Source: Heterohyrax brucei
Lineage: Eukaryota; Chordata; Mammalia; Hyracoidea; Procaviidae
Assembly: GCA_028571685.1 (NCBI GenBank)
Contig: CM053141.1
Coordinates: 135,870,833-135,934,832, forward strand
Direction: 5' to 3'
Length of the DNA stretch: 64,000 nucleotides
In this document: piece by piece, positions 44,803-54,921 of the stretch
Layout of the letters: every line of letters begins with the position of its first letter
How positions within the stretch are numbered: the first letter of the stretch is position 1
Position numbers and translations under genes: made by a program
The notes under the pieces: model-generated
What the model was told of the DNA's origin: nothing
The model's input: the letters and a program-made list of their open reading frames with translations, nothing else
Database searches by the model: none

Positions 44803-44955
44803 ACCAAACCAAACCTGTTGCCACTGAGTCAATTCTAACTCCCAGTGATGTTATAAGACAGAATAGAACTGACCCACAGAGTTTCCAGGGAGTATCCAGC
44901 AGAGTTGAACTGCTGACATTTTGGTTAGCAGCTGTAGCACTTAAGCACTACACCA
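44803..44955 (-). mobile_element. AfroSINE (short form)
   Basis: Reverse copy: CCAAACCTGTTGCCACTGAG, AGACAGAATAGAACTGACCC, GGTTAGCAGCTGTAGCACTT. Confidence 0.9.
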
Positions 44956-45034
44956 AAAGTATTTCTATATCTTTTGTAGATATAAATAAAAGTGGACTAA
45001 ACTTAAAAGCCCATTCAAGGTAGAGCAATAGGTC

Positions 45035-45620
45035 TCCTTTCACCTTGAGCAACAGACAAAGAAGAAAATTCAGGAATCTGAGGAGAAAATGGAATGCATG
45101 TCTGCTTGCCTCCATGAAAAATTGCTTTGTTGCCATGAGACTAGAACTAGATAGTGCTCAGCTACTATTACAGGGCCCTTTGATCAAAGGTTCTGTAGAA
45201 GAATCCTAATCAAAAGGGGGAAAAATGAGGAACAAAAATTTCAAATTCGCAATGAAATCCAGACTTTCTGGAGCCATTAAGGCTGAAATAACCCCAGAAA
45301 GTATTGTACTAAGATAATCTTTAAACTTTAAACCAAAATTATACCCTAAAATCTTCTTCTAACAAAGCTGTAGTTTAGCTTAATTAGTAAAATATATCTC
45401 TGCCTTGAGCACTGCCATGAGTCGGATCCTACTCAACTGCACTTGGCTGGCTTGAGCACTGAGTTCTTTTATCTCTTTGAGATCACATTGACAACAGCAA
45501 CCCAAAAGATGACATGAAAAGCTTAGGGGACAGTCAGTTTATGCTAATGGTGGTGAAGTAACATGGAAAAGGATAGCAAGGATGGTTGTATTACTCGAAG
45601 AGCGTCATCAATACCATGGA
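45035..45620 (+). mobile_element. L1-type 3' UTR and tail (subfamily B)
   Basis: Forward: AGAAAATTCAGGAATCTGAG, GCCTCCATGAAAAATTGC, GAGACTAGAACTAGATAGTG, GGCTGAAATAACCCCAGAAA. It contains an AfroSINE tail scrap at 45415-45451. Confidence 0.6.
45415..45451 (+). mobile_element. AfroSINE 3' fragment
   Basis: Terminal block ATGAGTCGGATCCTACTCAA, then CTGCACTTGG. Confidence 0.65.
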
Positions 45621-46472
45621 AATACGTTTAGAGCTCCTGGGTTCATCACTGACCATCCGTCCCTAGATGCCATGAAGAAGAAGAAGGAAAAAGTAACCTT
45701 TCTATTACTCTAGACATTAACTACCCTTAACACCTCTGGACTAAATGCACTTCTTGCTAAACACCTAAGCCACTGTGTGTGCTCTGTCTCCAAGAGTTCT
45801 AAACTACCCTTTTCAAAATGACAGCACACAATAGACTACATATTCTTAAATGATCATCACAACTACAGTTCTTAAAATGATATAACTCTGCATCATTTTC
45901 TATTGACATAAGACATCTATTAAAGAACTTTACATATATTTTTCCAAAATTATTGTATTCTATTTAATTTAATTTAATTTCTGACAAATCTTATGGCCCT
46001 TACCCTACTATTAATAAAGACATTTATTTGCTTGCTACTCCATTTGATCACTTTCCTCATTAAGCTTATAGGACTATGCACATAACATTATGCTAAAATA
46101 AAGTATTACCCACAAATAGCCAAGGACAAATTTTGCCTAATAAACTTCCATGATCAGCTAACAAACATTTGTGTGTGTGTGTGTGTATACAGAGAAAGAC
46201 TGATAGCAAGAAACATAGAAACAGAGGCAAATATCATCACTGCATATTCTTGGCAAGAAATGTTATTTATTTATCTATTTTACTACTTTTTTGAAAAGCA
46301 GAATAGTTCAGAATTATGTTAATGAAAACTAAAATCCCGTTCTCCTTTATCAGCAGTGTCTACTGTGAGAAGTTCAAAAGGCTAGTCTTCAGGTTCTTCT
46401 ACCCAAATAAAAACATAATATACACATCAAATTACAGATATGAAGTTCTTCTCCTATATCCTAAACCTGTTG
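45621..46472. other. Unassigned AT-rich stretch
   Basis: Contains an (ATTTA)n patch at 45961-45980 and a (GT)n run at 46170-46187. No recognised element. Confidence 0.45.
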
Positions 46473-46690
46473 TTTTGTGCCACTTCATCAATTCCAGCTC
46501 ATAGGAACCCCACAGAGACAGAGTATGAGTGCTTCATAGGGTTTCCAAGGCTGTCATCTTTCCTGGGAGCCCTTGTGGCACAGTGGTTAAAGCCCACAGC
46601 TGCTAACTAAAGTACCCGTGTTTCAAACCCGCCAGCCCACCAGCCACTCAGTGAGAGAAAGATGGAGCAGTCTGCTTCTGTAAGGGTCAA
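46473..46690. mobile_element. AfroSINE (long form), two halves in opposite orientation
   Basis: The 3' half is reversed (46473-46563, tail side to CAAGGCTGTCATCTTT). The 5' half is forward (46564-46690, from TGGGAGCCCTTGTGGCACAG to TGCTTCTGTAAGGGTC). Together they make just one element broken at its internal TAAAGATT site. This could be a 5' inversion during insertion or two truncated copies. Confidence 0.7.
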
Positions 46691-46692
46691 CA

Positions 46693-46803
46693 AACAACTC
46701 CGTTACTGACAAGTCAGGCTCATAGTGGCCCCTCGGAAGTGAGTAGAGCTGCCCATAGCGTTTCCAAGACTGTGATCCTTACTTAGAGAAGCAGACTGCT
46801 ACA
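46693..46803 (-). mobile_element. AfroSINE (long form) 3' part
   Basis: Reverse copy: CAAGTCAGGCTCATAGTGGC, CAAGACTGTGATCCTTACTT, ending in GAAGCAGACTGCTACATG. The head is missing. Confidence 0.8.
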
Positions 46804-47485
46804 TGTTTTCTTAGTGTTATTATGCTTTCTTAAAATATTTGATCCATGTAGAATTTATTTTGTTGTAAAGTGCTTCATAGAACTTCAAGCCAAGTTTTTT
46901 TTTTTTTTCTCCATATTGTTAACTAGTGTGTCAAGGTCTATCCAAGACAACAGCATACCATATTTACTGGGCAAGCATTGTTTTATTACAAATAAAGATA
47001 AAATCACTTTCATGTTTTCAGTTATCAATTTCACTTCTTAGAAACATTAATAGTACAGTACAAGAATTTCCTAAGCTTTATGTTTCTGCAATTTAAAGAT
47101 AAACCAAGGATAATTGTGAGGTCTGTGTTCCAGGAACATGAGAAAGGAAATAACTCCTCAAATGTCCACCATCTTTTTAACAAGTGGGCTTCCTTAAAAA
47201 AGTAAAACCAATTACATTCTACCAAAACCATTTTTAAATGACCCTTTTCCAGTACAGCTTAGATCCATGTTCAGAGTTATATATCAGTTGAAATCCCTAT
47301 GCCCTTCTGCTTCATGAACAAATACTACAACATTTCGATCAAAGTGGTAAACATCATGGTATCCTGCCCCAGCTAGCTCAAATCATAGAAGTGGTATGAT
47401 TAATGTTCATAACATTGTATCAGTCAAAATCCACTCACATGGGCAGAAGGTCGTACATATGGAACACATGAAATAAAACACCTTA
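46804..47485. other. Unassigned AT-rich stretch
   Basis: No recognised element. A T-run lies at 46895-46909. Confidence 0.4.
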
Positions 47486-47690
47486 GGAGCCCTGGTGGTA
47501 CAATGGTTAAAGTGCTTGGTTGCCAACCAGTAGGTCAGGAGTTCGAGCCCACCAGATGTTCCTTGGGAGAGAAGACCTGAAGATTTTCTTTTTGTAGGAA
47601 TTACAGCCCTGGAAACCCTCTCTGGCAGTTCTGTTTTGCCCTACAAGGTCACTATGAGTCTGAATCAACTTAATAGCACACAACAACAAC
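47486..47690 (+). mobile_element. AfroSINE (long form)
   Basis: Complete, well-kept forward copy: GGAGCCCTGGTGGTACAATG, GGAGTTCGAGCCCACCAGAT (B-box intact), CAGCCCTGGAAACCCTCTC, CACTATGAGTCTGAATCAAC, and a CACAACAACAAC tail. Confidence 0.95.
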
Positions 47691-48049
47691 AGGAAAAGAA
47701 ATAAAAAGAGATCAAATGATCAGTGAAAAACAACGTTGCCTTGGAATTTTAAAGGTTCCGATTTATGACCTCCAACCCTGCAAACTTCCTTCCAGATCTG
47801 GCTGTATCTGTCCCCAGAGCTGAGCCCTGACCATTCTGCACCCAGCTTTGCCCTGCACATCCTGGGGCAGCTACTTCATTCTGCACTATCTTTACCCCTT
47901 GCCACCATGAAAAGATAGAGCTGCTAAGCAAACAAGTGAAATTAATAGCTATAATTTGCTCCCCCTTCCCTACCTATAGTCCATATTCTTGACACTTTTT
48001 ATACTACTTACAAAGAACCTGCCAGTGCCTACTTCTATGGTTTTTTCTA
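47691..48049. other. Unassigned stretch
   Basis: No recognised element. Confidence 0.4.
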
Positions 48050-48185
48050 CCACAGACAGCTCCTTCTTCTCCTTCAGAATAAAAGCAAAAGCCTCACAAT
48101 AGCTTGTAAGACCTCAATAATACACCTCCTCTACCACCGCTACACACAGACATCTCTTGGACTTCATGTAATGTGCATTTGCTGC
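48050..48185 (+). mobile_element. Possible L2 LINE fragment
   Basis: A weak run like CTTCAGAATAAAAGCAAAAG, then CTCACAATAGCTTGTAAGAC, in L2 order. Confidence 0.35.
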
Positions 48186-48328
48186 ATTGAACATATTTAA
48201 TCCTTCTTTAAAGTACAAGAAAACAAACGAGAGTGGTGTAAATTGCCAGATGTAGTGAGCATAGATAATGAAATTATTTACCTGGGAGATATGTTGGGAA
48301 AAAAAATAAGAGCATACATGTGTGAATC

Positions 48329-48876
48329 TGAGGTCTATCAGTTAAGTTGGCAAACTCGTCCCACAAAAAGTGCTACTTACCTCACTGATGAGTATCACCA
48401 TTGTCTCCTTTGAAGTACTCCCTTTGGGAAGCTATGCACTAATGCCAGTCATCCTTCAAAGCAACTTTGAAACTCTTCTTCTTGAATGGCCACCAGCGCT
48501 GTCATTCTATCACCTTTATGTCCTGAATGACATCAAAATGTCATCCTTTCACTATTTCCTTTATCTCTGGGAGAATGAAAAAGTCATTGGGGGCCAGATC
48601 AGTTGAGTAGGGAGGCTGTTCCAATACAGTTGTTTACTGCTTAAAAACTCACTCAAAGACAACCATACAATTAAGTTTGCAAACTCACCACCATGCCACC
48701 ATGTGCAATGTCCATTCCAAAGAGTTCTAAAATTGCTTTGAAGGGTGGACTAGGCACTGGCATCAGCGCAGAGCTTCCCAAGGGGAGTCCTTGAGAGGTG
48801 ACCCTAGTGATATTCAGCAGTGAGGCAAGCAGCACTTTTTCTAGGATGAGTTAGCTAACTTAATTGTCAGTCCTGG
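48329..48876. mobile_element. Fold-back mariner derivative (548 bp)
   Basis: Same architecture as 43292-43833 but in the opposite orientation. The long mariner 3' end is on the left (GGTCTATCAGTTAAGTTGGC, GAAGTACTCCCTTTGGGAAG, GAAAAAGTCATTGGGGGCCA). The joint ACCACCATGCCACCATGTGC follows at about 48690. The short inverted arm lies to the right, ending CTTAATTGTCAGTCCTGG. TA follows at 48877-48878; the left TA is decayed. Confidence 0.85.
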
Positions 48877-48904
48877 TATGATATGCACAGAGCCCATAGG
48901 AAAA

Positions 48905-49003
48905 TTATGTATGAGTGACTTGTGCAGTTGACAAAATGTTACTTTGAGGGTGACCTTAATGATATTCAGCAATGAGGTACACAGACTTAATTCTCAGACC
49001 TCG
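48905..49003. mobile_element. Mariner end fragment
   Basis: Third terminal copy, with TGACCTTAATGATATTCAGC and AGACTTAATTCTCAGACC followed by TA at 49004-49005. Only one end is present. Confidence 0.7.
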
Positions 49004-49005
49004 TA

Positions 49006-49635
49006 GAAAGGAATGGAAGAACCAAATAAATAGTAAATATTAATGATGCACTTAATATACATGAGACATATGAAGCACAGAATATTTATTATATACTAAA
49101 AACACTCAACGATTTGAAGCACTCAATATCCATGATGTCTCATTTCAGCCACTCACCATTAACACCTGCACAGAGCTCCACTGGCTCTCTGTCCTGGAGA
49201 TGCAAATCAAGTCTAAAGCTGCTCAGGAGGTTAACACTACAGCTCTTGGCCAAGCTCTCCAAAGGCAAGTGTGTGTTGACTTTCACCTTCCTTACTCTGT
49301 ACTCTAGTCCTTGCTTCAGACAATCAATGGAGAAGATTAGCGCAGCAGAGACACAGCACATGTGAACTTCAGGTAACGTAGAATTCAGGTGGTAGCCCTT
49401 CCATTTCCTTGTAGACCAGAGTAAATGTGTTAACTCATTCCATCCCCTTATACCCGCTTCTCACTGTATATATTAAATTCCTTCAATAACATGTGGGATG
49501 TATACATCTTAATTTGGAATGTGAGCTTTCAGTTCCATGACTATAAGACAGCTTCTCTGACTACGTATTGATACTATGCATAGAATCATACTCCCCTCCC
49601 CCAAATATGTGCTATAAGTCCTAACAATCTGAACA
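49006..49635. other. Unassigned stretch
   Basis: No recognised repeat. Frames at 49114-49365 on both strands are shadows of each other. Confidence 0.4.
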
Positions 49636-49925
49636 GCATTTCACCAAAGAAGACATCTAAGTGGCTAACAGATACATGAGGAAATGCTCACAATCATCAG
49701 TCATTAGAGGAATCCAAATCAAAACCACAATGAGGTACCATAGCACCCCAACAAAGCTGGCATTAATTCAAAAAATACAAAACAACAGATGTTGGAGAGG
49801 TCATAGAGAGACAAGAACCCTTCTACACCTCTGGTGGGAATGCAAAACACCACAACCACTCTGGAAAATGATTCGACGATTTCTTAAAAAGCTAGAAAAG
49901 AAACACCATATGACATCGTAAGTTC
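49636..49925 (+). pseudogene. L1 ORF2 C-terminal fragment
   Basis: Forward LINE-1 fragment, open for 86 codons from 49661. The protein reads MANRYMRKCSQSSVIRGIQI, then TMRYHSTPTKLALIQKIQNN, RCWRGHRETRTLLHLWWECK and LWKMIRRFLKKLE. The TLLHxWWECK and PLWKxxxRFLKKLE motifs are diagnostic of the L1 ORF2 C-terminal domain. It is only a piece, with no upstream RT. Confidence 0.92.
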
Positions 49926-49959
49926 TAGAATAGCTACGTTCGGTTATTCTAAGAAAAGG

Positions 49960-50335
49960 AATTCATTTCAGATTGGGAGGAGAACTTGGAGTATGAACTG
50001 AGAGGCTGGGTTAGTTCGATGATGGTGAAACACGGGCCAGAGCCAGCCTCATTGCACTCTGACATTCCGTCAGAGCGGCGGGGAAGCCGTGATCAGGAGA
50101 AAGCAGGCAGTCTGTCAGCCACAGCAGGAAGCTGGGCCAGCTCCACCGAGAGTAGAGGCGTGAGATTGTCTGAGACCTCGGGTACTCCAGACACAGTCAC
50201 AGTCACCTGACTGTAATTCCCTTCCTATCCTTGGATATTATGAGGCTGCTTCTTGTATTTTCAATAAACCTACTTTGTAACTAAGCTGGTTTGAATAGGC
50301 CTTTGTTCCTAGCCATCAATATTCTTTGGACACAG
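49960..50335 (+). mobile_element. Possible LTR with AATAAA and shared end block
   Basis: GC-richer segment with several CpGs (near 50030-50190), a polyadenylation-type AATAAA near 50263, and AAGCTGGTTTGAATAGG near its end. The last block recurs as AAGCTAGTTTGAATAAG at about 51018, suggesting one family. Frame 49986-50210 (75 codons) has no recognised motif. Confidence 0.35.
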
Positions 50336-50796
50336 AATGTGGTGAGACGGGCCAAATAAGCCAAACATAGGAGCTAACTTAGTAACCTCTTCCCGTCTCC
50401 TACCTGGCCCAGCCACAACACCCTCAGCAAGGAGAGGCCCTGACAATCATGCTTGTACTATGCATCAGGACTCTCCTGGCTCACTGAATCCAAGCTAGGC
50501 CACTTCCTTTGAACCTCTCAGAGGAATTTGCAATCGAAATAGAAAGATGAAAGACAGTACTGCCTGTTAGAGAAGGCCATGTGTTTGGAGAATCAGAGAT
50601 GTTAAGTGTGAAAAGAGAAAAAGGGTGAGGTAGTAAGGGGCGAGAGTATAGAGTAGGTCATAATGAAAGAGAAAGAGAAAGAAGAAAAGCTGCCAAGGTA
50701 CCCGAAGCATTCACAGGTCCCAGTGCCAGTCCCCTTGAATCTTGTGGGCATGTCCTACCTTGCTCCCATAAGATCCCTTCTGTCTTTACATTGGAG
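50336..50796. other. Unassigned stretch
   Basis: Purine-rich (GAGAAA-type words near 50664-50685). No gene. Confidence 0.4.
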
Positions 50797-50985
50797 TTCC
50801 CAGGAAGTGGGCATAGTTAAGATTTTGGCTGCTAACAGAAAAGTTAGCAGTTCAAGTCCATCTACAGGCACCTTGAAAGAAAGGCCGAGGAACTGACATC
50901 TAAATATCAGCCTTGGAAACCGCTATGGAGCTGGACACACAGAGGGTCACTATGTCAAAGTAACCCAAAAGCAACTGGTTACTGG
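50797..50985 (+). mobile_element. AfroSINE (long form), diverged
   Basis: Forward copy: GTTAAGATTTTGGCTGCTAA, AGCAGTTCAAGTCCATC, CAGCCTTGGAAACC, GGTCACTATG. Confidence 0.8.
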
Positions 50986-50994
50986 TCCTTACGT

Positions 50995-51065
50995 GAAACA
51001 TGCCTGTTTTGCTTAAGCTAGTTTGAATAAGTTCCTGTCATTTACATCTTGCAAATCTCTGAAGC
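50995..51065. mobile_element. Fragment of the unassigned repeat of 37632
   Basis: CTTAAGCTAGTTTGAATAAG followed by a CTGTCATTTACATCTTGCAA block, the opposite-strand equivalent of the 37632 repeat. Confidence 0.4.
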
Positions 51066-51310
51066 AGACATGGTGGGGCTGGTAAGCAGGAGCACGCAGT
51101 TGAGCTTCACTTGCGTCCAGAAGCAGACAAAGATCATGAGAAAGCATCAGCGGCCTGTGGAACAGCATAAAGAGGAGATCAGAGATTAGAAATACTTGGC
51201 CTTCCAGGAGATACTGCATTCACAGTCAATATTAATTCATTAATTTCTACCCCTGACATGATGAAAAGGAAGGAACTCTGGCTGACTTTGAAAATGCTGC
51301 TTGGTCACTT
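51066..51310. other. Unassigned stretch
   Basis: No recognised element. Confidence 0.35.
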
Positions 51311-52360
51311 TGATGGCTGAAGTTGTATGTGAACTTGGCTGGGCCATGATTCTCAGTGGTTTGGAAGTTAAGTAATAATGTGATTACCCCCGTATTATGA
51401 TATAATGTAACTTTCTCCATGATGTGTTTTTACACAGTTAGCCAATTAATTGTAAGAGGAGTGTCATGGACTGAATCGTGCACCCACCAAAATAGGTGTA
51501 GCCATGTGCCTGAGCCATGATTCCCAGTATTTTGTGACTGTACTCCATTTTGTGGTTTTCCTATGCTGTATGTTAAAGGATTAGGCTGAGACTGTAAATC
51601 CCTTCCTAAAATCACCTCCCTGCTCCACTGTAGAGAGAGTTTCCCTGGAGTATGGCTTGCCCCACCCTTAATCCTTTCATCCTGCAAGAGATAAAAAGAA
51701 AGAGAGGCAAGCAGGGATTTGGGAACCTCACACCATATCAAGCAAGCAGCACCGGGGGAAGAGCGTGTCCTTCAGATCTGAGGTTCCTGTGCCAAGATGC
51801 TCCCTGGACAAAAATTGATGCAATACTGGATTCGCTTCCAAAGCTGACAAGGGGGAAAGCTTTCCCCTAGAGTGGACATCCTGAATTTGAACTGGTAGGC
51901 TACCAGACTGTGTAAGAATAAATTTTCCTTTGTTAAAGCCATCCACTTTGTAGTATTTCTGGTAGAGCAGCAGCAGCTGACTAAAACAGAGAGTTGTCTC
52001 AGGGGTGTGGCCTGCTTCCAGCCTATATGGACACCTGGCCTGTGCTCACCGTGATCCTGCATCATCATCATCCAACTACTGGTTTGGGAGACTCCTCAAC
52101 CTCTGAAGCCCGTGAGCTGGTGGCCTGCAATCTGACCTGCTGATCTTGAGTTCTTCAGTCCCTGTAGCTATGTGAGTCAGAGAATCCTCCAGCCTGATCC
52201 CTGACCCATGGACTTTGGGCCTGCCAGCTTTCTATAACTTCATGAATCATCATCTCCTTGAGATATGGCTCTCTCCCTCTCTCTAAAGAATCTTTCAACG
52301 AGGGTGTCCTATCTGTGAACTTGAATTAAACAAGTTGTGTAAATAATACAGTTCTTATTT
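51311..52360 (+). mobile_element. MLT1-like MaLR solo LTR, interrupted
   Basis: Forward LTR in two parts, 51311-51461 (AACTTGGCTGGGCCATGATT) and 51989-52360 (GGTTTGGGAGACTCC..., CTGTAGCTATGTGAGTCAGA, CTTGAATTAAA). A younger MaLR LTR separates them. It belongs to the 10704 and 25532 family. No internal retroviral genes. Confidence 0.6.
51462..51988 (+). mobile_element. MST/THE-like MaLR solo LTR, nested
   Basis: Well-preserved forward LTR with TG...CA ends (TGTCATGGACTGAATCGTGC ... GCAGCTGACTAAAACA). Frames at 51430-52071 are within it. Confidence 0.85.
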
Positions 52361-52384
52361 TGAAATACATTTGATGACATTATG

Positions 52385-53175
52385 TGTGAACAAGAACTTG
52401 GGGTAAATGGGCACCTCAGGACCTTCCAAATGGGGCAAAAAATAACTAGTTATCATAGCCCAGTATCTTTTTCCATAGATAATCACAGCCTCTCCTTGTT
52501 CATCCTAGAAAAAATAAGGGCCAATAATCCTACCAGACCAAAATCTACAACAAACGGTAACTTTCTGGAGATAAAGTGGATGTTCCTGAATCTCCACTGC
52601 ATTCTCATTGCTCCAACAAAACCACTCACCCCAAAATGGGCCTTGTCACTGAAGATGACTTTTCAGCCAAAAGCAGGGTCAACTTCCAAATGCTCCAGAG
52701 CTCAGTCAGCAAATATATAGTACAGTCTATGGTCGTTGGACTTCAGTTCTTAAGTTAAAACAATTCTGTACAAAGTAAAGCTTCAAGTCCGGATGCAAAG
52801 TTCACTGAATTATGGTCCTCAAAAGACCTCGTTCTTGTGCTCCACAAGAAATTGACTAGGATAGAGTCTTGTGTACACTGACAAATGGTGATGTTTTCAC
52901 TGAAACTTGCAGTTCACTGATGCACAGGCACTGTCTGATCAGCAACAGACCTGGTTGGCTCAAATTTTTTTGATTAAACATCAAACTGTTCTCTTGGCGA
53001 GATGATTATGTGCATTGTCAATTTCACGTACTGTTTGGTGACCAGAACCCCCATTTTGATAATAAAATTTCATAATTTCTACATGTTGTGGAAGCATGTA
53101 ACTCTTCATGGCTTTCTGTCAAGATTAATTAAAAGAAAAAAAATGATAAATACAGCCATTATAGCTTCATAAATA
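52385..53175 (-). mobile_element. Tc1/mariner-superfamily transposase fossil
   Basis: Reverse-strand remnant of a second, different transposase, read in three frames with several breaks. In order: MKSYMLPQHVEIMKFYYQNG at 53109 downward; a HNHLAKRTV block with LIKK; a VIFSDKAHFGVSGFVG block whose FSD aspartate is encoded at 52645-52647; and a single-frame stretch IIGPYFF*DEQGEAVIIYG with KRYWAMITSYFLPHLEGPE at 52500-52395. The word order (FSD-AHF, GGIIGPYFF, NG-RYRAMIT, FFPEL) matches a transposase group common in arthropods. The downstream DDG-ATCHT part is not present. It is a plain DNA transposon, decayed and truncated. Confidence 0.75.
52505..52529 (-). pseudogene. Transposase stretch IIGPYFF with stop
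   Basis: Most diagnostic part of the 52385-53175 fossil. One frame reads R-I-I-G-P-Y-F-F, a stop, then D-E-Q-G-E-A-V. The stop is a single change in an otherwise clean ~38-codon frame. Confidence 0.8.
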
Positions 53176-53222
53176 TGGCCACTGTGAGCTGTCAAAAATA
53201 GGACATCCTTATTGGAAGACCC

Positions 53223-53224
<2 letters not shown>

Positions 53225-53279
<55 letters not shown>
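53225..53279. repeat. (CA)n microsatellite, 54 bp
   Basis: Pure CA dinucleotide run, 27 units, likely polymorphic. The 104-codon frame on the plus strand begins in it, so its first residues (THTHTH) are an artefact. Confidence 0.97.
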
Positions 53280-53280
<1 letters not shown>

Positions 53281-54370
53281 CTAAGTACGATGTACTGGTT
53301 TTGCTGCTCTGGAGAATCTAACCTAAGACAGATGTTTACATGTCCATACCACACTTCACAACCAGAGTCAGTCAAAGGAACACTCCCAACCCCAAAGGAC
53401 AGTGACATCAGGTTTCAAACACTGCATTGTCAGAGGGTGAGGGATCTCAACACAAACTATTTATATATTGGACACTTAAAGGCACTGGGGGTTTCCCTCA
53501 GTGGGACAGCACTATTTTGTCATTGATTGTCCCTGTCACTCTCCTAATGATACTGAGAGTCCAAGAAAGTGGAGGAAATGACTCATTGTTGCTTTCTGCT
53601 GCGCACATCTGCCGTTTCCCAGCAGCCCATTATGGCCAGGGTTCACCAAGACTTCTGGCTCAGAGGGTCTCCTAGAGCTGCCTGTGGGGCCCCTCAATGA
53701 CTCATGCTGGCTTTGACCCTCATCCTGGAGGCAGCCCTGACCCCGGTACTGTCTGGTCAAACTGTTGTCATAAAACCCATCTTTTAGTTTCCACCTCGTG
53801 TATCTTATCACTGAGAGAATATCGAGAGTTTAGGGGCAGACACAGAGGCACCTGGGAAATTCTGAGACTGAGCACGCCAGGCTTGAAAGTTGGTGAACTT
53901 TCAGTGCAGGGTCTCCACAGTGAGTGCTCATCTACGCATCGGGTCTTCCTGGAGGCGATGGGTCTGTGGAGTCGTGCTTGAGTCAGCTCTGCGGGTACAT
54001 CTGACTTATCCACAGAGGGGAGGATTGTCTCCTGGGTTGACAAGGGCTGCACAAGCAGGGTTTCAGCTTAGTTGTTCAGACCTCCAACCAAGGCTTGGCT
54101 CTTGGTAGGTACTCTGAAAATAGTTCCTGAGCCAATTCTGCCTCATGTCCTGTTCACCTACTTTTTAAATTCTGTCTCTAAATTTAACTCTATGTATTTT
54201 CAGTCACTAGACCTGTTGAGGAGGCCCACTGAACTCTCACCTCACCAAAACTAGACAGAGGTTTTCCATCATTCACACTTGAGCGTGTTACTTCTGTACA
54301 CACTAGAATCCAGAGAATTTCGATCAAAAAGCAGAATAGTGGGACTATTCATTTATCTTCTTTCCTGCTA
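53280..54370. other. GC and CpG-richer block, unassigned
   Basis: Between 53480 and 54080 the sequence is GC-richer and has about ten or more CpGs, unlike its neighbours. Several frames of 60-104 codons overlap without a common pattern. It may be an old LTR, because ATAAAACCC lies at 53770, but I saw no matching ends. Confidence 0.4.
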
Positions 54371-54429
54371 TCCAAGTTATGCACCTCTCTCTTGAGTATG
54401 GAAAGGGACAAAGGCAAAAAATATTATAT

Positions 54430-54490
54430 CCCCACCCAACTGGAATACTTCAGGGCGTCTCCACCAAACTGGAATACTTCAGGGCTCCCT
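54430..54490. repeat. Tandem duplication, ~30 bp unit
   Basis: AACTGGAATACTTCAGGGC occurs twice in direct order, about 31 bp apart, the intervening bases differing slightly. Confidence 0.9.
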
Positions 54491-54779
54491 ACCTAGTCTT
54501 CCTCTTTTAGTAATGGCGAGAATTTTCTGGAGACCTGGTCTCAGATTCTCTCTACTGAAAGTCTTGAATAATTCTAAGTCAATCACCTCAATCTAAAGCT
54601 TAGTTTTTCTTTCTCCTCACAGAATCATTCTTGTCCTAATGTGGGAAAACTCTACCTTTACTTGTGGGTTAATTCATCCTTTTTCTTTCCATTTTCAGTA
54701 TAGCAGTGCTGACATCTGCCCTTCCTGATTGTATAGCACCTCTCCCCTCTACTAAAAAAAAAAAAAAAAATAGTACTAA

Positions 54780-54921
54780 TAATAGCCAGTGAGTCACTTC
54801 CAATCACAGAGGCCAGACCAGAATTGCCCCATAGGATACTCAAAGTGCTGCTGGTGAACTGAATCGCAGACTAGACCTTTTAGTTAGCAGCCATATCACT
54901 ATAAACCACTGTGCCAAGCCC
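54780..54921 (-). mobile_element. AfroSINE (short form), diverged
   Basis: Reverse copy: CCAGTGAGTCACTTCCAATC, GAATTGCCCCATAGG, TTTAGTTAGCAGCCATAT, and a CTGTGCCAAG head remnant. Confidence 0.75.

Noticed and set aside
47486-47690. Possible tRNA gene because A- and B-box-like motifs are intact
   Set aside because: It is the tRNA-derived head of an AfroSINE with the SINE body and tail attached. No cloverleaf gene stands alone.
53212-53526. 104-codon frame starting MEDPYTHTHTH
   Set aside because: Its N-terminal part is translated CA microsatellite and the rest has no motif.
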